Assembly (NCBI GenBank): GCA_949841245.1
Contig: CATKYT010000009.1
Location: 1 to 41,613 of the forward strand
Reading direction: 5' to 3'
DNA from: an uncultured Eubacteriales bacterium
Lineage (GTDB): Bacteria; Bacillota; Clostridia; Christensenellales; UBA1242
Length of the DNA stretch: 41,613 nucleotides
Shown here piece by piece: positions 1 to 8,312 of the stretch. The notes below the pieces were generated by a model. It did no database searches and had not been told where the DNA came from. It saw nothing but the letters and a program-made list of their open reading frames with translations. Each line of letters opens with the position of its first letter. Within the stretch, counting starts at the first letter, position 1. The position numbers were made by a program, and so were the translations under genes.

Positions 1-183
1 GTTATTTTGTCACACAAATTTTTTGTGTAACTTTGTTACAGAAACAAAAATATAGTGTATTATGCAAGAAATAATACACCATATTTTGTGCATTTAAACT
101 TAAAAAGCCAAATTTAACAAACTTATGAAATTGGTTTACTATAAAAATAATTTTGTGATATACTTTAATCAAAGGATAAACTT
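1..183. other. Intergenic start of window with two inverted repeats
   Basis: No gene is supported here. A small hairpin lies at 12-28 (ACACAAA/TTTGTGT). A larger inverted repeat lies at 48-86, with 16-nt arms, one A/C mismatch and a 7-nt loop; it has no T-run, so it looks more like an operator or mRNA structure than a terminator. A weak AAAGGA ribosome-binding site precedes the start at 184. Confidence 0.5.
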
Positions 184-1113
184 ATGAAAAAGAAAAAACA
201 AAACATAATCATCGACTGTGATGTCGGAGTTGATGATGCAATTGCCCTTATGTATGCTTTGCAAAGTGAAGACCTTAACATTCAACTTTTGTCCACCGAA
301 GCAGGGAATAACCCAATTGAAAGCATAACTCAAAACACACTTCATCTTACAGAATTGCTAAACAAAAAAGTCCCTGTTGTGGAAGGCGTCAAGGAACCAA
401 TCAAGCGTCAACCATCTTATGCATTAAACGCACAAGGCAAAGGCGGACTTGGTGGATATAAATATAATCGTAAAAAAATCAAAACTTCACCTTTAAAAGA
501 AAGTTCATCTGATGCAATTTACAAAGTTCTTAAATGCAACAAAGAAAAAACAACCATTGTTGCCATTGGTCCAATGACTAACATTGCAGTGCTTTTAAAA
601 GAACATCCAGATGCAAAAGATTACATAAAAGAAATTGTTTTCGAAAGTGGAACAAAAGAAAAAATTTATGGAAAACCTTACAAATCATTTAATGTGGGTT
701 TTGACCCAGAAGCAGCCGAAATCGTGTTTAAAAGTGGAATTCCACTTGTCATGATTCCAATGGAACTTGGACATATCGCCTACCTAAATAAAGACGACAT
801 CAAACAATTCAAAAAGACAAATAAGATTGGAAAAATTTTTGCCAAAATGTTTAAAAAATATCACGACTATCATGTCGGACATTTAGGAGCAGCCGTTCAT
901 GATGCCTGCACAATTTTCTATTTATTGCATCCTGAATTCGTCAAAACCGAACAAGCACATATTGAAATTAAATATTATAAAACTGAAACAGATGACTTTG
1001 GATATGTTGACATAGATTTCAAAAAGAAAGCCAATGCAACTGTTTGCATTGACCTTGTGATTGATATGTTTAAATATGAAATTTTTGATTGTTTAAAAAG
1101 ACTTGATAAATAA
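184..1113 (+). CDS. Nucleoside hydrolase (inosine-uridine preferring, IunH/Rih family)
   Basis: Predicted to hydrolyse the N-glycosidic bond of ribonucleosides to free base and ribose for salvage in the cytoplasm. The N terminus carries the family calcium-binding signature DxDxxxDD (D11, D13, D17, D18), and a late VHDA motif supplies another metal-ligand aspartate. The length of 309 residues is normal for the family and no signal peptide is seen. AAAGGA lies about 8 nt upstream of the ATG. It is a single gene, convergent with secF, and shares the terminator at 1163-1196. Substrate preference cannot be read from the sequence. Confidence 0.92.
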   Translation: MKKKKQNIIIDCDVGVDDAIALMYALQSEDLNIQLLSTEAGNNPIESITQNTLHLTELLNKKVPVVEGVKEPIKRQPSYALNAQGKGGLGGYKYNRKKIKTSPLKESSSDAIYKVLKCNKEKTTIVAIGPMTNIAVLLKEHPDAKDYIKEIVFESGTKEKIYGKPYKSFNVGFDPEAAEIVFKSGIPLVMIPMELGHIAYLNKDDIKQFKKTNKIGKIFAKMFKKYHDYHVGHLGAAVHDACTIFYLLHPEFVKTEQAHIEIKYYKTETDDFGYVDIDFKKKANATVCIDLVIDMFKYEIFDCLKRLDK

Positions 1114-1162
1114 ATTTGATTTATAAAAAACTTTCCAACAGAATTAAATTCGATTTATAACA

Positions 1163-1196
1163 AAAAAAAGAAGAAGTAATTAAACTTCTTCTTTTT
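1163..1196. terminator. Bidirectional terminator between nucleoside hydrolase and secF
   Basis: Long A-tract, GAAGAAGT stem, 5-nt loop and AACTTCTTC with a T-tract. It can serve both strands. The last codons and stop of secF lie inside the right arm. Confidence 0.8.
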
Positions 1197-2364
1197 CATT
1201 AACTTGATTGTTTTCAATCTCAACAATTTCCATGTCTTTTTTGTTTGATTTCACTTTGGTTTTGTTTCCACCCATATCAATAGACTTTTTCTTTTTTGGT
1301 CTGTAAGCAATTGACCAAAGCCCAGGAGTGATGAACACAGAAGAATAGAAACCTGCCATAATTCCAATCATGATTGGGAATGCAAATTCTCTAATGTCAG
1401 CAACACCAATAACTGTGATTAAGAAAATCATAATAAAAGTGGTTATTGTTGTCAAAATAGAACGCATCATAGTGTTTTTAACTGCCATATTCGCAATCTC
1501 TGTGTTAACAATCTTTTTGTCAGATTGTCTTGCCATTTTAAGAGAATCTCTCATACGGTCAAATATAATGATAGTGTTGTTGATTGAATAACCCAAAATG
1601 GTAATTAAAGCCGCAATAAATGCCACATTAACTTGCACACGACAAATAATCATAATTGATGCAGTCACCAAAACATCATGGAAAAGCGCCAAAATAGCCG
1701 CTAAACCACTGGTAATTTCAAACCTAATTGCCACATAAATCAAAATCAAAACAACAGCAACAAGAAGCGCTATAAATGATTTCATAAGAAGTTCGGAACT
1801 TGCCGCAGCAGTAGTTATTCCCCCTTCTTCCACCAAACTTGCAACTTCAACATATTTACCTTCAAGTTCATCAAGAGTGGCATTTTGTTCGACATATTTA
1901 AATGCTTTCAACATTTCCAGTCTGATTTCATGATTGACATCTTCAATCTCTGAAGAAGTCAAATCATTATTGTTTTGATATTTAATGATAAGTGCAGAGC
2001 CTTTTGGAACAAGTTTATGTTCTTCGGACATTGTTGTATCTTGAAAAGTAGAAACTGATAAACCGTGTTTTTCCAAAACAGAAATTACAATTCTTTCAAT
2101 TTCTCCCCTGTTTTTATTTAAATCATATTTGCTGTCATCATAAGTATATTCACCTGTGTTGTCAACATAGACGGTCATTACTGAACCACCAGTGAAATCA
2201 ATGCCAAGTTTGAAACCTACACAACAGAAAACGATTAAACCAACTAAACAAATCAAAATAGGTGCAATTAAAAACCATTTAAGGTTTTTGCAAAAATCAA
2301 ATTTTGTTCCCACCAACTTGTCATCAATTGAAAAGAGTGCTTTTTTAAACTTTTTCATGTTCAT
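1180..2364 (-). CDS. secF: Protein translocase subunit SecF
   Basis: Membrane partner of SecD in the Sec accessory complex that uses ion-motive force to help complete protein export. The first membrane segment is followed by the family motif IDFTGG, then an extracytoplasmic loop and a C-terminal block of about five hydrophobic helices with the conserved GYSINNTIIIFDR region. Its ATG overlaps the secD stop (ATGA), and AGGAGGG precedes it, so translation is probably coupled to secD. The length (394 residues) includes a charged C-terminal tail rich in K and E that is longer than usual. Confidence 0.96.
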   Translation of the reverse strand: MNMKKFKKALFSIDDKLVGTKFDFCKNLKWFLIAPILICLVGLIVFCCVGFKLGIDFTGGSVMTVYVDNTGEYTYDDSKYDLNKNRGEIERIVISVLEKHGLSVSTFQDTTMSEEHKLVPKGSALIIKYQNNNDLTSSEIEDVNHEIRLEMLKAFKYVEQNATLDELEGKYVEVASLVEEGGITTAAASSELLMKSFIALLVAVVLILIYVAIRFEITSGLAAILALFHDVLVTASIMIICRVQVNVAFIAALITILGYSINNTIIIFDRMRDSLKMARQSDKKIVNTEIANMAVKNTMMRSILTTITTFIMIFLITVIGVADIREFAFPIMIGIMAGFYSSVFITPGLWSIAYRPKKKKSIDMGGNKTKVKSNKKDMEIVEIENNQVNEKEEV

Positions 2365-3761
2365 AATATTTCACCCTCCTTGATTTCTTCCACAACAATC
2401 TCTTTGTCATCGTTTTCTTCAAGACTTCTGATTTGTTGTTTTGGAAGGTGTAATTTCTTTGGATTGATGCTGTTTAATGGCAAATACCATTTAACCAAAT
2501 ATCTCAAAATGACAAGGTTCATAAACATAGAAAGCAAAATACCAATTAAAAGTGTTATTGCAAAACCTTGAATTGAAGATGTTCCAAGAATGTAAAGCAC
2601 AATCGCCGTGGCAACAGTTGTTATGTTACTGTCAAAAATTGGCCAGAAAGCACGCTTAAAACCATTTTTCACAGACAAAGGAATTTTCTTTCCGCTTTTA
2701 TATTCTTCTCGGAAACGCTCGAAAATAATTACAACGCCATCAACTGCCATACCAATACTTAAAATTATTCCAGCAAGTCCTGGCAAAGTCAACTGAACAA
2801 ATGAAATAGCTTGCAAGAAGAATAACATTAAAATTAAATAGATGACCAAAGCAAGACCAGCCAAGAAACCAAAATCACCGTATCTAACCCAAAGCAAAAC
2901 TAAGATAAGAATAAATCCAACAATTCCGCCGATGATGGCAAGTCTAAGTGCTTCCACACCAAGAGTGGCTGAAATAACATCGCTGGAAATTAAATCAAGA
3001 GAAACATTGAAAGTCCCACTCATGATTTGCAAAGCATATCTTTCTGCATCTTCATGAGAATTAAAACTTCCCGAAATGAAAGTTGAACCACCAGTAATTT
3101 TTGAAGTGCATTGCAAAGTTAAGCAATCATCAACATTTTCGATGTTGTCGCCAAAATAGATGTAAATTTCTTTGTCGCCGTTTGCTGCATCATTGGTTAA
3201 ACTTTCAAATTTTCTTGCACCTTCGGTTGTGAAAGTAACTGAAACACCATGCACATAATCATTGCTGTTGTCATCTTTTTTCTGATAAGTTGCTTGAACA
3301 TTGCTGATGTCTGTTCCACGAATGCGAATGTCTTCATCAGAAGTTGACTTTTTCAAAGTCATTCGAAGTGGAGTTGGTTCTCCAATAAGGTCAAAAATTT
3401 CCTGAGCATCAGTTACTGATGGAACTTCAACTCTGATTTTGTTGCCATCTTGACGAACAATTGTGGCTTCGCTATATTTGCCACCAATAACACCTTCAAG
3501 TCTTGTAACTGTGGCGTCAATGGCAGTGTCTAAATCCTTTGTATTACTGTCTTTGGCAATGTCACATTGATAAACAACAGAAATACCACCAGCAAGGTCC
3601 AATCCAAGAGAAATGGAATTGGCAAACCCATTGTAGGTGGAAGTTGTGAAAGGTATATTAAAACTGCATACAGACAAAACAATTCCAATTAAAGTCAAAA
3701 CTGCAACAGCCACATAGTTCATAATGGAATTCTTTTTCAATTTGTTCTTAATTCTAGCCAT
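2361..3761 (-). CDS. secD: Protein translocase subunit SecD
   Basis: Works with SecF and YajC at the SecYEG channel. An N-terminal membrane helix is followed by the SecD signature LGLDLAGGISVVYQ, a large extracytoplasmic P1 region, and a C-terminal membrane block with GMAVDGVVIIFERFREE. At 466 residues it is a compact Gram-positive-type SecD. GTAAGGGG lies about 5 nt before the ATG. It is the first gene of secD-secF, with a clear promoter at 3809-3837. Confidence 0.96.
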   Translation of the reverse strand: MARIKNKLKKNSIMNYVAVAVLTLIGIVLSVCSFNIPFTTSTYNGFANSISLGLDLAGGISVVYQCDIAKDSNTKDLDTAIDATVTRLEGVIGGKYSEATIVRQDGNKIRVEVPSVTDAQEIFDLIGEPTPLRMTLKKSTSDEDIRIRGTDISNVQATYQKKDDNSNDYVHGVSVTFTTEGARKFESLTNDAANGDKEIYIYFGDNIENVDDCLTLQCTSKITGGSTFISGSFNSHEDAERYALQIMSGTFNVSLDLISSDVISATLGVEALRLAIIGGIVGFILILVLLWVRYGDFGFLAGLALVIYLILMLFFLQAISFVQLTLPGLAGIILSIGMAVDGVVIIFERFREEYKSGKKIPLSVKNGFKRAFWPIFDSNITTVATAIVLYILGTSSIQGFAITLLIGILLSMFMNLVILRYLVKWYLPLNSINPKKLHLPKQQIRSLEENDDKEIVVEEIKEGEIL

Positions 3762-3808
3762 TATAACCCCTTACAAGATTTGGTTAATACACCATAAATA
3801 CTTAAATA

Positions 3809-3837
3809 AGTATAATACTTTACAGGGGCAAAGTCAA
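3809..3837 (-). promoter_or_regulatory. Sigma-A promoter of secD-secF
   Basis: On the minus strand TTGACT, a 17-bp spacer and TATACT. The -35 box lies a few bases from the end of the upstream membrane-protein gene, so secDF probably has its own transcript. Confidence 0.75.
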
Positions 3838-3844
3838 TTGAAAA

Positions 3845-4252
3845 TCAATATTTTTTTAAATTGACACAGATAATTCCACAGATTGCACCAATAACGCTGT
3901 TGAAAATTAAATCGTTTAACAGTGTTCTGTCAAAGCAAAAAGCCCCATCAAGCAGTGAAAACACCAAAAATGCCAAAATTGTGAAAATGAATCCAATAAG
4001 AAGTCCATTTAAAAGCCCTTGATTTTTATATTTTTTAAGTCCAACAAACACACCAAAAAATATGCTGACGCCTTTGATAACTTGATTAACTGGTGAAATC
4101 ACACTGTCACTTATGCTTGTAAAACGCAAAACAAAGGCAAACAACAGAATTCCTACAAGTGCCACACATAAAGAAGTTACCACGCCTTTAAGTAAAGCAA
4201 CCCAAAGACCATTTACACTTTTATTTTCGCTTTTTAATGCTTTCAATTTCAT
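3845..4252 (-). CDS. TIGR04086-type small membrane protein
   Basis: A 135-residue integral membrane protein with four hydrophobic segments (approximately residues 17-40, 55-72, 80-102 and 113-131). The pattern of a KGLK-like loop and a C-terminal glycine-rich helix ending in VNLKKY resembles the TIGR04086 family, which often lies near yajC/secDF in Clostridia. Its function is unknown; the neighbourhood suggests a link to the membrane or export machinery, but that is inference. A strong GGAGG lies about 5 nt before the ATG. Confidence 0.75.
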   Translation of the reverse strand: MKLKALKSENKSVNGLWVALLKGVVTSLCVALVGILLFAFVLRFTSISDSVISPVNQVIKGVSIFFGVFVGLKKYKNQGLLNGLLIGFIFTILAFLVFSLLDGAFCFDRTLLNDLIFNSVIGAICGIICVNLKKY

Positions 4253-4395
4253 TATTGCCTCCTTTCTTTCACAATAAACCTAAAAGTCTGTTTAATTAAA
4301 TTTATGCGGACAAGTTTTCAAATATGAAAAGCCAAGACAAATAAATTAAAAATTCATAAAAAACCATTAATCTTTAAAATCTGCATTTCCTTTGT

Positions 4396-4424
4396 TTGAC
4401 TTGAATTTAAAAAAGGTTTATAAT
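4396..4424 (+). promoter_or_regulatory. Near-consensus promoter, probably giving a leaderless mRNA
   Basis: TTGACT, 17-bp spacer, TATAAT. The ATG of the next gene begins 6 nt after the -10 box, so the expected transcription start coincides with the start codon. No Shine-Dalgarno lies at normal distance. Confidence 0.8.
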
Positions 4425-4430
4425 GAAAAT

Positions 4431-5324
4431 ATGAAAAGCATTTTTGTTTATAATCCAGAAAGTGGAAAAGGTAAAATCAAAAAACATAAAGATTACATCA
4501 TTAAAGAACTTTCTGAAAAATATGGTAAAGTGGAATGCATTGAAACCACCCATCCCAATCATGCCAGCGAAATCGCAAGGTCATGCACTGATGTTGATTA
4601 TCTTTTTTGCTCTGGTGGAGATGGCACATTAAATGAAATTGTAAATGGACTTGGTTGCCTTTCAAAAAAGCCAATTGTTGGATATATCCCAAGTGGAACA
4701 ATCAACGATGTAAGTCGCTCTTTAAAACTTTCCAAAAACATTAAAAAAGCCGTTAAAATTTTGAAAAATGGAGAAACCTTTTCACATGACATTTTTCAAG
4801 TAAACAATCAATTTGGAATCTATGTTTGCTGTGCAGGATTATTTACAAAAACAAGTTACACAGCAGAAAGAAAAGCCAAAGTCAGATTTGGGAAATTTGC
4901 CTATTTCTTTAAAGCGATTAAAGAACTTTTTAATTCTGACGCAGTCAAAATTTCCATTAAAACCGAAAATGAAACCATAGAATGCAACTGTGCAATTCTT
5001 CTTATTTTAAATTCTAAAAGCGCTGGCGGATTTAAACTTAACAGAACTGCTGACTTAAATGATGGAGAAGTGGATGTCATGCTTGTGCCATGCAAACATA
5101 AGAAAATTCACTTTCTTTCAATTCTGAAAGTTGTAAATGTCTTTTTGATTGGAATGAAAAGATTTCAAAACAACAAAAGGTATATCTATCGAAAACTTAA
5201 TCATTTCACCTTAACCACCAACAGTGGAGCATGCATAAATATTGACGGAGAAAAAAGCGATTCTGGTGAATTTGAATTTTCAGTTTTGCGTCAAGCATTA
5301 CAAATAATAGTTCCAAAAAAATAA
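4431..5324 (+). CDS. Diacylglycerol kinase/YegS-type lipid kinase-like protein
   Basis: Predicted to phosphorylate a lipid such as diacylglycerol at the inner face of the membrane. The N-terminal DAGK catalytic domain shows NPESGKGK (8-15) for nucleotide and the hallmark SGGDGTLNEI (61-70). The C-terminal beta-sandwich ends with NIDGEKS. The 297 residues fit the YegS/BmrU/DagK class. A TTG-started extension to 4392 is possible but would run across the promoter, so the ATG at 4431 is chosen. The substrate is uncertain; sphingosine-kinase-like activity cannot be excluded. Confidence 0.85.
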   Translation: MKSIFVYNPESGKGKIKKHKDYIIKELSEKYGKVECIETTHPNHASEIARSCTDVDYLFCSGGDGTLNEIVNGLGCLSKKPIVGYIPSGTINDVSRSLKLSKNIKKAVKILKNGETFSHDIFQVNNQFGIYVCCAGLFTKTSYTAERKAKVRFGKFAYFFKAIKELFNSDAVKISIKTENETIECNCAILLILNSKSAGGFKLNRTADLNDGEVDVMLVPCKHKKIHFLSILKVVNVFLIGMKRFQNNKRYIYRKLNHFTLTTNSGACINIDGEKSDSGEFEFSVLRQALQIIVPKK

Positions 5325-5337
5325 GAAACCCAAAAAT

Positions 5338-5365
5338 AAAAACACAAACTTTTGTTTGTGTTTTT
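5338..5365. terminator. Bidirectional terminator between lipid kinase and yajC
   Basis: AACACAAAC, TTTT loop, GTTTGTGTT, flanked by A-runs and T-runs on either side, so it can end both convergent transcripts. Confidence 0.85.
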
Positions 5366-5372
5366 TGTTTAA

Positions 5373-5852
5373 TTATTTTTTCTTACTTTTCTTTTTTGGA
5401 ACAGATTCTTCAGCACTTTCAGTTGTCACTGCAATATTGTCAGAAGAAGTAACTTCTGCAACTTGTTCTTCCAAAGATTTTTCTTTATTGTTAGGTTTAA
5501 TTTCTTTTTCTGTAATTTTTGTTTCCACTTTTGGAGCAACAATTTCATCTTTGAAAACTGTATAAATTGCATAAGCATCAACACTTAAATAACTTTTATT
5601 TTTTCCGCCAGTTTCAATAACAACAATCTTTTTTGAATCATCAAATTTAAGTTCAACAATAGTTCCATAAACTCCACTTGTAGTTAAAACTTTGTCACCT
5701 ACTTTTAAAGAATTGGTTTGCTCTTGAACCTTTTGAGTTTCTCTTTTATTTCTTGAATTCATCAAGATTGGCATAGCAATCAAAAGCAAAGCTACAACAC
5801 CGATTAAAGCATAGTTCCACCATTGAGCACCTTCAAGCAACATACTTGTCAT
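5373..5852 (-). CDS. yajC: Preprotein translocase subunit YajC
   Basis: Single-span membrane protein associated with SecDF. One hydrophobic helix (about residues 13-31) is followed by the YajC core with LKVGDKVLTTSGVYGTIVE. The 159 residues include an unusually long charged tail rich in E, S and K ending in KKKSKKK; the usual family length is about 90-110. AAAGGAG lies 7-8 nt before the ATG. Just upstream on the same strand is a 25-residue membrane peptide that may share its mRNA. Confidence 0.93.
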   Translation of the reverse strand: MTSMLLEGAQWWNYALIGVVALLLIAMPILMNSRNKRETQKVQEQTNSLKVGDKVLTTSGVYGTIVELKFDDSKKIVVIETGGKNKSYLSVDAYAIYTVFKDEIVAPKVETKITEKEIKPNNKEKSLEEQVAEVTSSDNIAVTTESAEESVPKKKSKKK

Positions 5853-5865
5853 AACATTTCTCCTT

Positions 5866-5943
5866 TTATTTAATTAAAATAAAGCCCATAATAAAAAACA
5901 AAAAAATAATCAAAATTGGAAGGGCTATTTCGTTGAATCCCAT
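5866..5943 (-). CDS. 25-residue single-span membrane peptide upstream of yajC
   Basis: A tiny reading frame: MGFNEIALP followed by a continuous hydrophobic stretch (residues 7-24) and a terminal lysine. It has its own ribosome-binding site (GGAG, 11 nt before the ATG), a good promoter 35 nt upstream, and ends 13 nt before the yajC start, within whose ribosome-binding site it terminates. No family is recognised; the N terminus recalls the start of TatA-like or other small membrane proteins only loosely. Position suggests cotranslation with yajC. Without comparative data it remains a candidate. Confidence 0.55.
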   Translation of the reverse strand: MGFNEIALPILIIFLFFIMGFILIK

Positions 5944-5977
5944 ATTTCGGAAATCTCCTTTTTTATGTTACCATAAA

Positions 5978-6006
5978 ATTATACAACAAACCAAACAAAT
6001 TTTCAA
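5978..6006 (-). promoter_or_regulatory. Promoter of the small peptide-yajC unit
   Basis: Minus strand TTGAAA, 17-bp spacer, TATAAT. The expected transcription start is near 5971, giving a short leader before the ATG at 5943. Confidence 0.75.
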
Positions 6007-6100
6007 GATAAATGTCAAAAGTTTTCATATTTTGTCGAAAGAGAAATCAGCATTAAAGCATTAAAACAACAAAATAAATTAAAATATTAGCTAATTAATA

Positions 6101-6147
6101 AAAAAACAATGAAAAACAGCATAAATTTGCTGTTTTTCATTGTTTTT
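6101..6147 (-). terminator. Strong terminator of thrS
   Basis: Nearly perfect 19-bp inverted repeat around a short loop (arms 6102-6120 and 6129-6147), with a T-run on the minus strand. The thrS stop codon overlaps the first arm as transcribed. The plus orientation also ends in T5, so it may work both ways. Confidence 0.85.
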
Positions 6148-7912
6148 ACAATTTTTTTGTTTCAATTTCACTTTCAAGTCTTTCAATAAAATCAACAAGT
6201 TTAAGTCCACTGGCACTTTCAAAACCACGACCACGAATGGAAATTGTTTCGCTTTTTTCTTCTTCATCTCCCACAATAATAAGATAAGGAATTTTCATAG
6301 AAAGTGCTTCACGAATTTTATATCCCACTTTTTCGTTGCGATCATCAAGTTCTGCCCTTAATCCTTTCTCTTGCAAAATTTTGTATACTTTATTTGCATA
6401 ATCATTGTTTCTGTCTGTCAATGTCAACACCTTAACTTGAACAGGTGCAAGCCACAATGGAAATGCGCCCGCGTATTTTTCAATCATATAAGCAAGAGTT
6501 CTTTCATAACAACCTATGCTTGATCTGTGAATGATGACTGGTGTCTTTTTAACTCCATCTTTGTCTGTATATTCCATTCCAAATTTTTCTGCAAGCATTT
6601 GGTCAATTTGAATAGTAATCATTGTGTCTTCTTTTCCAAAAACATTCTTAATTTGAATGTCAAGTTTTGGTCCATAGAAAGCGGCTTCACCAACACCAAC
6701 TTCATAAGGAATTTCAAGATCTTTTAAAATTCTTTCCATCGCATTTTGAGCATCGTCCCATTGTTGTTTTGTGCCAATATATTTTTCTTTGTCATTAGGG
6801 TCCCATTGAGAAAATCTGTAAGATATATCTTCATCAAGCCCAAGTGTTTTAAGCATATATCTGGCAAGTTCCAAACAACCCTTAAATTCTGATTCCAACT
6901 GCTCTGGTGTGCACATTAAGTGACCTTCTGACAATGTAAATTGTCTTACTCTGATAAGTCCATGCATTTCACCACTTGCTTCATTTCTAAACAAAGTCGA
7001 TGTTTCATCATAACGAAGTGGCAAGTCTTTGTAAGAGCGTGGTTTATTTAAATAACATTGATATTGAAAAGGACAAGTCATTGGACGCAAAGCATAAACT
7101 TCTTTGTCTTTCTTCTCATCGCCCAAAATAAACATACCTTCTTTATAGTGATCCCAGTGACCTGAAATTTTATATAAATCGCTTTTTGCCATAAAAGGAG
7201 TTTTTGTAATCTGCCAACCGCGTTTTGCTTCTTCATCTTCCACAAACCTTTGCATAAGTTGAATAACCTTTGCACCTTTTGGAAGCAAAATTGGAAGTCC
7301 CTGACCAATATAATCCACAGTTGTAAAAAGTTCAAGTTCTCTGCCAAGTTTGTTGTGGTCACGCTTTCTTGCTTCTTCAAGCATATTGATGTAATCATTT
7401 AATTGTTTTTTGTCTGCAAATGCATAAACATAAACGCGTTGAAGCATTTTGTTTTTTTCATTTCCACGCCAGTAAGCACCATTGACGGCATGTATTTTGA
7501 AAGCATAGTTTTGCAAATTTCTTGCACTTTCAACATGTGGTCCACTGCACAAGTCATAAAAATCATTTCCAGTGTAATAAACTGAAATTTCAGCATCTTC
7601 TGGAAGTTCGTTTATAATTTCCGTTTTGTAAGCATTGTCTTTAAAAAGTTTTAATGCTTCTGCTCGACTTAAAACTTTTCTTACAAAAGGTTCTCCTTTG
7701 TTGATGATTTCTTTCATCTTTTTTTCTATTGTTTCAAAATGGTCTGGGGTCAGTTGTTCATCCAAATCCACATCATAATAAAACCCATCGTCAATTGCAG
7801 GTCCAATTGTAAGTTTTGTTGTTGGATAAAGTTCCATCAATGCCTTTGCCAAGATGTGAGCAAGGCTGTGTCTTGAAGTGTGCAACTTTTCATCTTTTTC
7901 TTTCTTTTCCAT
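6146..7912 (-). CDS. thrS: Threonyl-tRNA synthetase lacking the TGS domain
   Basis: Charges tRNA-Thr with threonine in the cytoplasm. The protein begins almost directly with the N2 editing domain: HxxxH (H15, H19) and CSGPH (C122, H126) are intact. The class II catalytic core and C-terminal anticodon-binding domain (VKVLTLTDRNNDYANKVYKIL) follow. At 588 residues it is about 50 shorter than the common 640-residue form because the N-terminal TGS/N1 domain is absent. AAGGAG lies about 9 nt before the ATG, and no in-frame extension toward the T-box leader encodes a TGS domain. Regulated by the T-box directly upstream. Confidence 0.96.
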   Translation of the reverse strand: MEKKEKDEKLHTSRHSLAHILAKALMELYPTTKLTIGPAIDDGFYYDVDLDEQLTPDHFETIEKKMKEIINKGEPFVRKVLSRAEALKLFKDNAYKTEIINELPEDAEISVYYTGNDFYDLCSGPHVESARNLQNYAFKIHAVNGAYWRGNEKNKMLQRVYVYAFADKKQLNDYINMLEEARKRDHNKLGRELELFTTVDYIGQGLPILLPKGAKVIQLMQRFVEDEEAKRGWQITKTPFMAKSDLYKISGHWDHYKEGMFILGDEKKDKEVYALRPMTCPFQYQCYLNKPRSYKDLPLRYDETSTLFRNEASGEMHGLIRVRQFTLSEGHLMCTPEQLESEFKGCLELARYMLKTLGLDEDISYRFSQWDPNDKEKYIGTKQQWDDAQNAMERILKDLEIPYEVGVGEAAFYGPKLDIQIKNVFGKEDTMITIQIDQMLAEKFGMEYTDKDGVKKTPVIIHRSSIGCYERTLAYMIEKYAGAFPLWLAPVQVKVLTLTDRNNDYANKVYKILQEKGLRAELDDRNEKVGYKIREALSMKIPYLIIVGDEEEKSETISIRGRGFESASGLKLVDFIERLESEIETKKL

Positions 7913-7965
7913 TTTCTTATTCTCCTTTCAAACTTAAAATGTCAAAACTTTTTCAGTTTTAAAAA

Positions 7966-8187
7966 TAAAAAAAGTCCATAAAAACAAGAAAAAGTCTTGA
8001 ATTTAAGGACGATTAACTAAACCGCGGTTCCACCTTAATTGCAAAAAATGCCACTCTTATAAATATTTGATGTATCATCATCACGACAAGTGGTTTCGCA
8101 CTTTCCAATCTGTCAAGATTTTTCACCAACCAACCTTTCTCTGAACACTTCATGGACGCTACTTATTCATCGCTAAATACAAAATAT
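7966..8187 (-). promoter_or_regulatory. T-box riboswitch leader of thrS (tRNA-Thr)
   Basis: On the minus strand the exact T-box core GGTGGAACCGCGG lies at 8034-8022. It is followed by a terminator built of GTCC/GGAC outer arms (8010-8007 with 7977-7974), an inner CAAGA/TCTTG helix, and a T-run at about 7973-7967. The specifier is probably ACC (Thr) at 8094-8092 in the context GAAACCA, near the 3' side of stem I. Uncharged tRNA-Thr should stabilise the antiterminator and permit thrS transcription. The whole gap between thrS and the next gene's promoter is explained by this element. Confidence 0.93.
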
Positions 8188-8216
8188 ATTTTATTACTAT
8201 AAAATGTTATTGTCAA
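8188..8216 (-). promoter_or_regulatory. Promoter of the thrS T-box leader
   Basis: Minus strand TTGACA (8216-8211), 17-bp spacer, TAAAAT (8193-8188), directly upstream of the leader. Confidence 0.8.
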
Positions 8217-8254
8217 GTGTTTTGTGTAAACAAATTGCAAAACATCAATAAAAC

Positions 8255-8283
8255 TTGACAAATTTGTCAAATTAGTGTATAAT
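8255..8283 (+). promoter_or_regulatory. Consensus promoter overlapped by a perfect palindrome
   Basis: TTGACA, 17-bp spacer, TATAAT: both boxes are perfect. The -35 hexamer is the left end of a perfect 16-bp palindrome (8255-8270, TTGACAAA/TTTGTCAA), a plausible operator for a repressor. Drives the leucine-rich-repeat gene. Confidence 0.8.
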
Positions 8284-8312
8284 TGACAAGCCTTCATTAA
8301 AAGAGAGAAAAA

